Shown piece after piece: positions 34,984-44,127 of a DNA stretch of 64,000 bases (position 1 is its first letter; each line of letters begins with the position of its first letter). The translations under genes were made by a program, and so were the position numbers. The notes under the pieces were generated by a model. It made no database searches and was not told the origin of the DNA. It saw only the letters and a list, made by a program, of their open reading frames with translations. Origin of the DNA: Calocera cornea HHB12733 (Eukaryota > Basidiomycota > Dacrymycetes > Dacrymycetales > Dacrymycetaceae); assembly GCA_001632435.1 (NCBI GenBank), contig KV424029.1:41423-105422 (forward strand), given 5' to 3'.

Positions 34984-35005
34984 GGAGACAACCGAAGTTG
35001 TCTCC
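34984..35005 (-). other. Perfect 9-bp hairpin with UUCG loop (copy A)
   Basis: Minus strand: GGAGACAAC, loop TTCG, GTTGTCTCC. The closing pair is C-G, giving the very stable C(UUCG)G tetraloop in RNA. It is identical in copy B at 62490-62511 although flanking sequence has diverged. Confidence 0.7.
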
Positions 35006-35091
35006 GAAGAGATTCGAACTGCAAAGAGTCAGTCAGTGTGATGCTAAGGCGAGATCACATGAGAAGCTTACAAATTATCCCCTTCCCGCCC

Positions 35092-35116
35092 GTGGAACAT
35101 GCAAAAGCATGTCCAC
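35092..35116. other. Second hairpin, copy A
   Basis: GTGG, bulged A, ACATGC, loop AAAA, GCATGT, CCAC. Copy B (62379-62403) keeps the stem, with one pair changed on both sides (G-C to A-T). Confidence 0.5.
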
Positions 35117-37572
35117 AGGCCGGGCGCTGCGCCTCACCCCCGGCGCAGCGGACATGCAAAGCTTTCCCCATGTGAGTCCCATTTTCCACTTGCATGGGAG
35201 GTGCTTGTGGGAAGGCATGGGCCATGGGGCTCATGGCAAGATGGAGAGGCACTGGGAAAGGAGTAATGACCGGGAAGGACAATAATAGAATGGTACATCA
35301 CTGATTGCCACACTGTGTACCCACTGAGCCTTCTTCTCATCCTCATATTGTTGCCAGAGCCAGCCAGTTGCCAAGAACCCAAGCACCGGGGCTTGTTGCC
35401 AGAGCCACAAACCAAGTTAAGCAGACCGAAACAACCCATGCTGCTTCGCTGCAGTCGACGTGCATGGGCCTCGTACTGTAACATCACGAGGTGATCCCAT
35501 GCTCGCGCATGGGATACTTGGGCACACTGCTGTCGGGCCCTGATGTCAATCAGCCATCCCCAGGGGGACAGCAGAAAGACATGCATGGGGAACCCTACAA
35601 CCGACAGCAGGTGGCTGTCGGAACAGGCACTTTTGACCCCATGGCCTTAAAAGACCCTGCCCGCCCCTGCTTATACTTACCGCAAAGCAGCGCTTGAGGG
35701 TCTGTCGACAGTGGAGTTGTCGCCTAGAGTGTCGTCCAGGTCTTGTGATGACTGCAACAAAACGACTGTCTCAGAAGCAAATAACCAGACGGCAAAAATG
35801 AACACTGACCATCCGAGTGCAGAGGACCCGTAGCCCTCGCCGGCGCCGGCCCGACAACCCAAGTGGACTCAGCCCAGGTGAAGCGACGGACGGATCGTGC
35901 TTATGGCCCCTTAGCCTCCTCCAGTGGGCTGCGGGACGACGGCGGTGCTTGTTTGTTGTCGACAGTCCAGGGAGCAGTGATGCCGTGATCTAGGAGATCT
36001 CCGACTCCATGTGTCTCCAGAGAGTGACGCTGAGAGTAGACGATGAGCGTTAGTGCCGAGGGAGTGCAAGGGGCGATGTCGACAGTAGAGCCCAGAAGAT
36101 AATCCACAGCAAGACCAGAGTGTTAGTAAGCGCTATATGTATCCTGAGATGAGGAAGCGTCAGCGGAGAGTAACTGATGCCGAAGGTGGACGACCTACAG
36201 TGAGGAGCTCCTGGAAGAAACAAATGTCAGCGAGGGAGGGAGATCAGCATGCGATGGTCAGGAGACTCTAGTACCAGGGATATCGGATGTTGAGGTTGAT
36301 GTCAGACAAGAGCCAATGAAGTGGAGTGGCGGGGAGGAGGGAGCCTACTATGGCGTGGGGGGCGGGGAGGGGAGGGAACGGGAGAGAGTGAAGAAAATCA
36401 GAAACGGGGGCGAGGGGCGCATTATAAGGGCGAGTCCTTGGGTACAGTCACGCTACCAGTGATGGCAGTGCATGAACTGTATAGTTGAATGCGGGCCAGA
36501 CACGAGGCGCTTCTTTCGACGTGATGCAGGTGAAAGGGTGGAGGTCGGTGGCCTGGATAGCAACCGCTCGACGCGTACTATTGGCTCGATGGTGCCACGG
36601 GGTCCCACCATGGGAAGCGCACCGCGTCGACTGCGCCGTGTACGAGCGCCGCAGCCAAAGTGGCATTGTCTACTCAGTCAAGAACAATCGCGACCGCGAA
36701 GCAGCGTTTATCTACAAAAGGAAGTGGAACGTACACAAGAGAAAGCGAGCCACTCACCACGTTCTCGTCACCTCTCTCACTTGCAAGACAACCGTCACCA
36801 CATATTCACTTAAGCCAAAGGAGAATGGATGGCCAGTTTATCGGCAGTTGTTGAGGGCACTAAAGCTGACAAGATACCGAGTAGCACTGTAAATAGTACG
36901 CTGTCGACAACAGAGCTGTGAGTGATAAACAGGACTTTCAAACTTGCACCGCGCACAGACCCATTGCGCTGCTACCTTGCCTGAAGGACCCCATAATGCC
37001 ATTTCCAGATTTCACTGCGCGAGCGGCACTATCCAACCTCCAACTCTAAATGAGGGAAGAGCAAGTTGAAGGTTCTCGTGATTTTGCTGTTCTGATGGAG
37101 ATTGTATGGGCGCAGAGCATTTAGGGAGCCGAAAGAAGGCCGCTATTGATGGAGCCACTGCAGGTGACCATGAGGTGAGCGACGGCATAAGGGTTCGTGT
37201 GAAAGAGAAGCATGCGGTGCAACGCTATCCTTACAAAGACGGACCGGGTCAGGAGGTTTTCGCAGATGGGAAGCAGAACTACGCGGGTGGAGAAGAAGCT
37301 CCGGAAGCAGAAGGCAGTTCTGCGTTCGCGCCCCTAATCGCCCGTGCATGGAACTCGTGCTCCTCTTGGAAGGTGCGAGAGGAGCGTTACAGGAGCTCGA
37401 CGGCCTGAACGCGGTTTGCATATCGATCCGCACTCGAAAAAGTTGTGTATACGTCAGCTCAGCAGCTCATAGGACCGCAGCCACCCGTGACTGCCGGCAC
37501 GTGCAGCGACGGCCGACGAGGGACGCATCTCGTGGCTTGCTCCCTGACAATCGTTCTCGCACCCGGTCAACA

Positions 37573-38603
37573 GCATACATCCCCCTTGTACACGTCATCT
37601 ACTTCTTCGACGAGTTGCCACAGCAAGTTCGGATCTCGCATGTCTCGAGGCGCTCGCGCCGCCTTGCGCTCCAAACGGCCACGCTGTGGTCCACCGTCGT
37701 CCTCAAGAACCCGTATTTCCAGCACCGCGTGGAACAGATCATCTTGAAACGTGCCAAAGAAGCCTTCCTGGATGTCCGCATACCCAATTTGAACGACTCT
37801 ACCATAGAAGTGTTTCCACAGCTAACTGGGTTCATGGAGAAGTACTTACACCGTGTCAACGCGATTTGTATCGGTGGATGCCATCATTCTCTGCACTATC
37901 TCTTCCCTAATCAGCGCATTGCGGCGCCGGCAGTGAAGACATTGCGGGTGACATTCGCAGACTGCTATTCGGATCAACTTTATCAACCCGCACGTCCTCA
38001 GCAACTGCTGGCCCCCGATCTCTATTCGCCACACCTAGAGAGCATCCCTGTACCCAGGCTCAGCTCGGATACAAGAGTGTCGAAGGTGGTGCTGGGAAAA
38101 CAAGATGGCCGTCAGCATGGCCTCACTCCTGGTGACCTTGATGAGCTTCACCGATATCCAATGTGGTGACTTGGGCGTACTTTCTCACCATCGATGAGTA
38201 CAACTTGGTTCTTGCATGGCCAGACGAAAATGTCAATCTTCCACACCTGTCAGAATTAGAGATCGCAGTTCCCTCCCAGCCAACCTGCTTCGCACGATTA
38301 TTTCGATTGCTATCTCTTCCAAGCCTCAGACGGCTCGATTTGCCGTGGTTTCAGTTCGCAGCCGACGAAGAATCGCTGTCTATCACCCTCAACTGTGTAC
38401 CTACGATCATCGAGCTATCTATCGACCTTCAGTGGGTCACGCTGGCTCTCCTGCTGGATCATCTCGTTGCCCACGTTCAGGTGAGCCGACAAGTGCCGCC
38501 TCTTCCTCATCTGAAGAAGTTTCAGCTGCGCCGCCATTACAGACATCTGGAATCCGGCCCTACAGGCCTCAGGAAGTACGCGGTACCTCATATGCAGGAT
38601 TGA
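37573..38603 (+). pseudogene. Broken F-box protein gene
   Basis: The frame carries VHVIYFFDELPQQVRISHVS, RRSRRLALQTATLWSTVVL, an F-box of the basidiomycete type, followed by HRVEQIILKRAKEAFLDVRI and leucine-rich stretches to ~38130. The continuation (NLPHLSELEIAVPSQPTCFA, LFRLLSLPSLRRLDLPWF, to PTGLRKYAVPHMQD) is in another frame, starting near 38170. I find no good intron that joins them, so a frameshift is likely. The 5' part upstream of the F-box lies next to the end of repeat copy A and has no clear start. An undetected short intron could still rescue it. Confidence 0.55.
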
Positions 38604-39099
38604 TCCATCGGTTGGGCTGTCAGAGTACTATGTTTCGGATTTGCGGCGTAGACATATATAGTTTACTGTCTCTAATACAGAACGACTGTCCTTCATATCC
38701 TAGTTTCCGTATGAATAAACATCATGGACTTGGTTCTCATGGAGAAGCAGCCCGGGCAATGGAGACTCGTTTACTAAGTCTTGTGAAAAGTAAGAGCCCG
38801 TCGGTCTTCAGCAGTTTCTCCTCTTACCATTCCACGAAAGGTCCAGGAATGGGCTGTTGCCTGCCAATCCCCCTGTTGACTCTGCATAAACCGGTCATGG
38901 ATTGGCTTTTTGCTGATAGCTCTGCCTTTAGGCACAGCGAACATTGACTATAACGTTAATTGGACGACAATGTGCGGAGGGGCCGGAAGCGGGTCAGCGT
39001 GTGGCCGATGCAATATTCCGTTCACCCTGAAGTTCAACAGCGAACAGTTCCCCACTACTATTCTGGGAAGATAAAAGCCGTAGAACAAAAGGTGAAGTA
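38604..39099. other. Intergenic, no gene supported
   Basis: Follows the broken F-box gene and leads to the first tRNA-like element. TTTT on the minus strand at ~39087-39090 is a plausible Pol III stop for that element. Confidence 0.35.
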
Positions 39100-39184
39100 C
39101 TCCGAGGCGGGGAGTTGAACCCCGTATTCCTTTAAATGCAACCCGAAAGTTGCGAAGACGTGTTAGCCGTTACACTACCCCGGA
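39100..39184 (-). ncRNA. tRNA-like element 1 (85 nt)
   Basis: Acceptor strands TCCGGGG and CCTCGGA pair over 7 bp (one G-T), with discriminator G. The D-arm GTGT...ACAC contains a box A like TAGTGTAACGG, and the T-arm has CGGGG, loop TTCAACT, CCCCG (box B). A T-run follows. The middle is ~13 nt longer than a normal tRNA and folds as GCAAC...GTTGC, without a 7-nt anticodon loop and U33 that I can place. The fold otherwise recalls tRNA-Glu. Confidence 0.5.
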
Positions 39185-39651
39185 TGTGGATGGTTATGCA
39201 GCGCTGATAGTGAATATATGATGTACTCAGAGCCAGTCACCCAAAATGGAGGACCCACTCAGGTGAAATTCAAAGAGAAATGGTTGGGCAGTGGAGCAGA
39301 TTCATCTGGGTCGGAAGAGGGATGACGAGGACCGCCGTCAGTATGAGTCACAGGCATGAGGAATCCCGTTTCCTGCAAAGCCCCCCATGCTGTGCTGCTC
39401 AAGTAGGTATTCGAGTTATTCCAAGTAGGGTGCATACGGCAACCTGTCTCCCTCTTGCGTTTCCCTTAGAGATTGAGGCAGTCGAAGTGTCCATTATTGG
39501 ATGACCACTCCCCAACACCATTCAAGTGCGATAGCATCACGTGACACGAACCCATATCGCGTCTTCTTTCCAACAGCCTTTCCTGACAAAACTGATTTCG
39601 AAACCTGAAAGAAGAGAGAAGCAAAGTGAAATGGCCCCTACCAAAAAGGGT
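39185..39651. other. Spacer between tRNA-like elements 1 and 2
   Basis: No gene seen. The stretch before element 2 has an ATCACGTGAC block (~39535) that recurs before element 3 (~40073). Confidence 0.35.
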
Positions 39652-39734
39652 TTCCGAGGCGGAGAGTCGAACTCCGTATCATCGTACTACTCCGCAATCT
39701 GCGGTTGATGGTGTTACCGTTACACTACCTCGGA
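39652..39734 (-). ncRNA. tRNA-like element 2 (83 nt)
   Basis: Acceptor TCCGAGG / CCTCGGA pairs perfectly, with discriminator A. D-arm GTGT AACGGTA ACAC; T-arm CGGAG TTCGACT CTCCG; TTTTT terminator just downstream. The middle forms CATC...GATG outside and CCGC...GCGG inside with loop AGATT, so the anticodon arm is abnormal. It is part of a duplicated unit with element 3. Confidence 0.55.
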
Positions 39735-40197
39735 GGCGATGTCTGGCCTGCGCGGCCGTGTGTACAGGAACAGCTCGGGAGCGGGTTGCCCGGGAACGGA
39801 AAAAGGTCTCTGGGAGAATGGAAAGGAGAAACATGGGTTCAGGAGGCTGCGAGAGGGGCGAAGGTTGACGTCAGGATGACTCTTGCCCCACTCCCAAGCG
39901 GGCCAGGAATCCGGCAGCCCACCGCCACGCCACTGCGCTGCTGCATGTTCTCAGAGTTCAGGCCACTACTTCCGTCTATAGGATGGCTTTATCAGAGAAT
40001 GCGATGATGATCAGAGTATAAACCAACGCGGCAACATTCCCCAACATACTGTATCCACGGCGTAGGGGAGAGTATCACGTGACTTGACTCCCGACCGTCC
40101 TCGTCCTTCCCTCCAGCAACCAGCACCCCTCGTCAAACCCCTATTCCCTGACGCGCTGATACAGAGAGAGATCTCAAACAAGGGAAAAAAATGGGAT
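39735..40197. other. Spacer between tRNA-like elements 2 and 3
   Basis: Contains a GACGTCAGGATGACTC block (~39868) that recurs as GACGTCGGGATGACTC after element 3 (~40387), so the element and its 5' flank were copied together. Confidence 0.4.
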
Positions 40198-40284
40198 TGC
40201 CGAGGCGGAGAGTCGAACTCCGATAGTCCCCATCCGATTCCGCCCCTTAGGCCGGGGATGGGGTAGCCGTTGCACTACCTCGGG
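40198..40284 (-). ncRNA. tRNA-like element 3 (87 nt)
   Basis: Acceptor CCCGAGG / CCTCGGC pairs over six of seven positions. T-arm CGGAG TTCGACT CTCCG is the same as in element 2. A run of seven T lies downstream. The middle has a perfect 7-bp CCCATCC / GGATGGG stem around ~18-19 nt. The D-stem is weak (GTGC vs CCCC). No standard anticodon loop is seen. Confidence 0.5.
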
Positions 40285-40604
40285 GGCGATGGGTGGGCTG
40301 CGCTGCAGGGCCAACAAGAGGGGACCGGAGGAGGGGGCGGACATGCCATGCTGTACGGGCTCTGGTGAAGGAACGCGGCGAGCGGGACGTCGGGATGACT
40401 CGACTCGACTCGACTCGACGGGGCGCGCGGCGACCGGGGGGTTGACGCAAACGGAAAACGAAGCAATTGGATTCTCAGATCTCCCACAACCCCTCGCAGC
40501 TACATGGGTCGTGATCGATACGCATCACACATCGTACCCAGCATCGCCGTACACAATCCCCCAGCCGGGATGGACAAGGACAAGGGACTCGTCTACGATC
40601 ACAT
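40285..40604. other. Spacer with GACTC microsatellite
   Basis: Holds the 5' flank of tRNA-like element 3, a short (GACTC)n run at ~40397-40420 and the 3' flank of the alcohol dehydrogenase gene. Confidence 0.45.
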
Positions 40605-41993
40605 TTACCGCCAGACGATCACCGGCTTGACCGTCTCCCCCTCGAGCATCTGCCTGACGGCCTCGGCCATCTCCTCGGGCCTGAAGAACCGCACGAGCTT
40701 GTCGAGCGGGAAGCGGCCCGCGCGGTACTCCCCGACCAGCTTGGGGATGTACTGCGTGCGGGGAGGGGAGGGGAGCGGGGTTAGCGGGCTTGTAGGCGGG
40801 GAGGATGGAGGAGGGAGGGAGGGTGATATGGTATTGGGAGGGCGAGGGAAGCCGCGCTCACCTCGGGCGTATAGGCGTCCCCCATGGCGACGCCCATGAT
40901 GCTCGCGCCGCTCTTGATCAGCCACTCGACATCGACATCGACCCGATCGTCGCCCGTGGTGCCCACGATGCCGACTTTGCCGAGCTTGGCGACGCACCTG
41001 ATCGCCTGCATCTTGACGGTCGCGTTCGCGGTCGTCTCGACGCTGTAGCTCACGCCGTACCCGCCCGCGAGCGCGCGGACCTCCGCGGCCGGGTCGGCGC
41101 AGTGCGTGCTGTTGACCACGTGTGTGGCGCCGAGGGACTGGGCGAGCGCGAGCCGCCGCGGATCGATGTCCACTGCGATGATGGGGCTGAGGCCGAGGGT
41201 CTTGGACGCGAAGATGGCGCCGAAGCCGACCCCGCCGATGCCGAAGATGGCGATGGACCCCGGGGCGCGCGCACGGAAGATGTTGTCGACTGTGCCGGCG
41301 CCTGATGAGCGCGGGGTTAGCCGGTGCCTGCTGCCTGCTGCCTGCTGCCTGCTGCGGGAGGGGGAGGAGGTGGGGACGGACCGGTCATGAGCCCGCAGCC
41401 GAGCGGGGCGAGCAGGCGCATCTCCTCCTCCGTCAGCCCCTGCACGGGCACGCAGCTCGGGCCGAGGACGACGGCGTCCCTCGCCAGGCTGCTCTGGCCA
41501 AAGAAGCCCATTTCCACCCTCTCGCCGTCCGCATCGTGCGCGCGCGGGGAACGGTCCGCCCGCTGGGAACCGAAGTTGACTAGGTGGAACGTCTCGCAGT
41601 ACGCGGTATGGTGCGCGAGGCAGGAGGGGCAGCCGCCGCACGAGGTGAAGGAGAGCAGGACCCGGTCCCCCGGCGCGACGTGCGTCACGGCGCTGCCGGT
41701 GGCTTTGACGACGCCGCTCCCTGCCAACCATGCACCATGCGTACACATCAGCACCTCCCAGGAACACAGGCAGACGCACCCTCGTGCCCTACGACGATGG
41801 GGAAGCCGCCGACGGGCAAGTACCCGTGCTCGACGCTCAGGTCCGTGTGGCATATCCCGCTCGCGTACATCTCCACCCGCACCTCGTCCGCCTGCAGCGG
41901 GGCGAGAGTGATCGGGGCGAGGTGGAAGCCGCCGCCGATGCGCGGGATGACGAGCGCGTCTGTCGTTGTTGACGGTGGTGGTGGTGGCTGCAT
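40605..41993 (-). CDS. Zinc-dependent alcohol dehydrogenase (GroES-like, aryl-alcohol type)
   Basis: Four exons. The N-terminal GroES-like domain has MYASGICHTDLSVEHGYLPV (catalytic zinc Cys and His/Asp), VVGHEG, VAPGDRVLLSFTSCGGCPSC and AHHTAYCETF (structural zinc Cys set). The Rossmann domain has IAIFGIGGVGFGAIFASKTL (NAD(P) loop), IIAVDIDPRRLALAQSLGA and KLGKVGIVGTTG. The last exon gives YIPKLVGEYRAGRFPLDKLV to VKPVIVWR. This is the medium-chain dehydrogenase family, close to aryl/benzyl-alcohol dehydrogenases, oxidising alcohols to aldehydes with NAD(P). Its second intron carries a CCTGCTG minisatellite. It is divergent from the SDR gene and may share a pathway with it. Confidence 0.9.
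41327..41354. repeat. 7-bp minisatellite (CCTGCTG x4) in the dehydrogenase intron
   Basis: Four tandem CCTGCTG units inside the second intron of the alcohol dehydrogenase gene. Confidence 0.8.
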
Positions 41994-42691
41994 CTTCTAT
42001 TACCGGACCGCGGGTTGGTGTGTGTGTGGGTGCAGGAGTGCGCGTGTCGGTGTACAGGTGCTGCTGGGAGGAAACGCAGGTGCAAGCCTGCCGGGTATAT
42101 GCGCCCCCTCCCCTCCCTCGCTGAGCTGCCTCCTGCTCGGACTCGGTGTCGCTTCGACCGACGGGTGACCGCCTGCCCAGGCCGGCTCATCCCTTTACCC
42201 GTGTGCGTCCGACCGCACCTTACCCTACGCTACGCTACGCTGGAAGCTGGCGGGCCGGCGGGTGTAGGGTGGGGTCATTGGCGGGCTGAGGGCTGGCGGG
42301 GGTGGGGGTGGGGGATTGGGAGGAGGCGGGGATGGGTGGGATGACGGGCGGCTGCTCGGAGAGCTATGTAGTGGTCCGGTGAGGGCGGGCTGGATGGGGC
42401 ACGTGATTGATATTGGACCGCGGTTGGCCCTGGCGGCGTTGCTGTCCCCGCGAGCCGGTGTGGGAGGAGACCTGCCTCCATCCCAGGCAGCCGCTTCTCA
42501 CCCATAATGTACGCTGTGACTGTACAGTAGCCGCGGTTCAGCATGCTTGCTGCATACACCCCGCACGCGCCAGCAACGACGCTCAGCAGCGCACGCACCC
42601 ATCCCCGTCCCCGTCCCCGTCCCCGTCCCCGTCACGCGACTCGCCCATTCCGCCTCAAACTTGAACCGCACCCCATGTCTGCCCAGCCTAC
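41994..42691. promoter_or_regulatory. Divergent promoter region, alcohol dehydrogenase / SDR
   Basis: About 700 bp between divergent starts, G-rich on the plus strand, with TACGC tandem units (~42225-42242) and the GTCCCC array. No single TATA stands out. Confidence 0.45.
42603..42633. repeat. Hexanucleotide array (CCCCGT)n
   Basis: Five tandem CCCCGT units upstream of the SDR start. A CAG run (42704-42730) and CCAGCAG units (42762-42796) follow closely. Confidence 0.8.
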
Positions 42692-42799
42692 ATGAGCCCC
42701 TCACAGCAGCAGCAGCAGCAGCAGCAGCAGCGATTGCACACCCGCCCGCCCCATCCCCCTTCCAGCAGCCAGCAGCCAGCAGCCAGCAGCCAGCCCCGC

Positions 42800-43898
42800 A
42801 TGGCCGAGCTCACGCCCTCCCACGCCCTCCTCTCCACCCTCTCCGGCAAGCACGTCCTCCTCACCGGCGGCTCAAACGGCATCGGCGCGTCGACCGTCCG
42901 GCTCTTCGCCTCCCTCGGCGCGCGCGTGACCTTCTGCGACCTCGATTCCGCGCGCGGGCGCGCACTCGCGCACGAGCTCGGCCCGCACAGCGCGCGCTTC
43001 GAGCAGGTCGACGTGACGGACTACGCGGCGCAGCACGGGATGTTCGCGCGCGCGGTGGAGCACTGGGGGCCGCCCGATGTCGTCGTGTGCAATGCCGGGC
43101 TCCCGGAGCGCGGGGACATCTTCTCCCCCAGCGCCGACCTCAACAAGCCCCCAGACCTCACAGTCCTCGACGCCAACCTCCGCGCAGCCCTGTACACCGC
43201 CCGGCTGGCGCTGGGGTTCATGCGGCCCCCGGCGGGGGCGGGCGGCGCGCTCGTCCTCGTCAGCAGCGTCGCGGGCATCCTGGAGAGCCCGGGCCTGTGG
43301 GTGTACGGGCCAAGCAAGCACGGCGTCGTGGGAATGATGCGGGGGCTCAGGAGCGTCGCGCTCACAGAGTGGGGCGTCGCGGTGAACTGTATCTGTCCGT
43401 GGATGACGAGTGAGTCTGCTGCTTCCGTTTCTTTTCTGTCTCTTCTTCTCCTGTTCTTTGCGAAGCGAGGCTCGCGTGGGTGCGGCTGACTGCTGCGAGC
43501 CGTATCCCATCGCATCGTGTATGAGCTGAGGGCGACGACTGGCTGACCCATCGCACGCACGCACCGTAGAGACAGGCATGGTCCACGGCATCGAGGACGC
43601 GTGGGCCGCGGCCGGCCTGCCGAGCAACGATCCCTCGGACGTAGCACTCGCGATCGCGTTGACGGCGACGGCCAACAACGTCCCGCTCCTCCCCGGTGCC
43701 CCCGGCCAGCAGGGGCACCCGGGCGCCCCACAGCCCTTCAACGGCAAGGCGGTGTACGTCGCTGGCGGGCGGTTCTTCGAGGTGGAGGGGAACATCGACC
43801 GGCTCGCTGCGGACTGGCTGGGCGCCAAGAACCTGGAGGAGTTCCTCCGCGGGCAGGAGGTGCTGGGCGCTGGGGACGGGTGGACGAGCAAGCAGTAG
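42800..43898 (+). CDS. Short-chain dehydrogenase/reductase
   Basis: Two exons joined at WMT|KTGMV (intron ~43411 to ~43569). The start MAELTPSHALLSTL leads to VLLTGGSNGIGASTVRLFAS (cofactor loop TGGxxGIG), VTFCDLDSARG (acidic residue, suggesting NAD preference), VDVTD, VVVCNAGLPE (NAG), SSVAGILESPGLWVYGPSKH (catalytic S...YxxxK) and NCICPWMT. The C-terminal exon covers the substrate lid. A longer start at 42692 would add a polyglutamine/PQ-rich leader of 36 residues encoded by the CAG and CCAGCAG repeats; I prefer the shorter one. The family resembles 15-hydroxyprostaglandin-dehydrogenase-like SDRs; the substrate is unknown. It is divergent from the alcohol dehydrogenase. Confidence 0.88.
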
Positions 43899-44127
43899 CG
43901 TGCTAACGTGCTGCGTGCTGCGTGTGGTTGGGAGGGACGGGGACGAGGGGCAGGGACAACGGTCATGTATATATAAGTATGTGTCTCTACCGGACCCACT
44001 GGAAATGAAGGGATTATGAACGTCCGGGTCGAACGAATACGGTATGCATAATTACAGCAATCTCGTGCGCTCGGGAATAATAACTTGAAATAACCGCCAA
44101 CCCGCGCACCCGCGACCGTCCAGCCGT

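Larger units (their letters stand above)
34350..37340 (+). repeat. ~3 kb inverted duplication, copy A (starts in RPN5 exon 1)
   Basis: Reading rightward, this segment aligns by eye with the reverse complement of 63095-60130 in the same order along its length. Landmarks include the RPN5 exon-1 sequence, a CTTGGTGAGGGTxGGCC block (~34425), a TGTTGCTGGTCAA block (~34669), the 22-nt hairpin at 34984, the AAAGACATGCATGGG block (~35575), a TCATCACAAGACCTGGACGAC-like block (~35740, opposite strand), GGATATCGGATGT (~36280) and a CATGCGGTGCAACGCTAT block (~37212). Identity is imperfect, with many transitions and small gaps, so the duplication is old. No convincing ORF. It contains the RPN5 upstream region, so its promoter lies inside. 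Confidence 0.8.

Noticed and set aside
39100..40284. Calling the three elements ordinary tRNA-Glu genes
   Set aside because: Acceptor and T-arms fit, but no normal anticodon loop with U33 can be placed, so no isotype is assigned.
41324..41911. Plus-strand ORF of 195 codons
   Set aside because: Lies across the alcohol dehydrogenase exons and introns on the other strand and begins inside the minisatellite.
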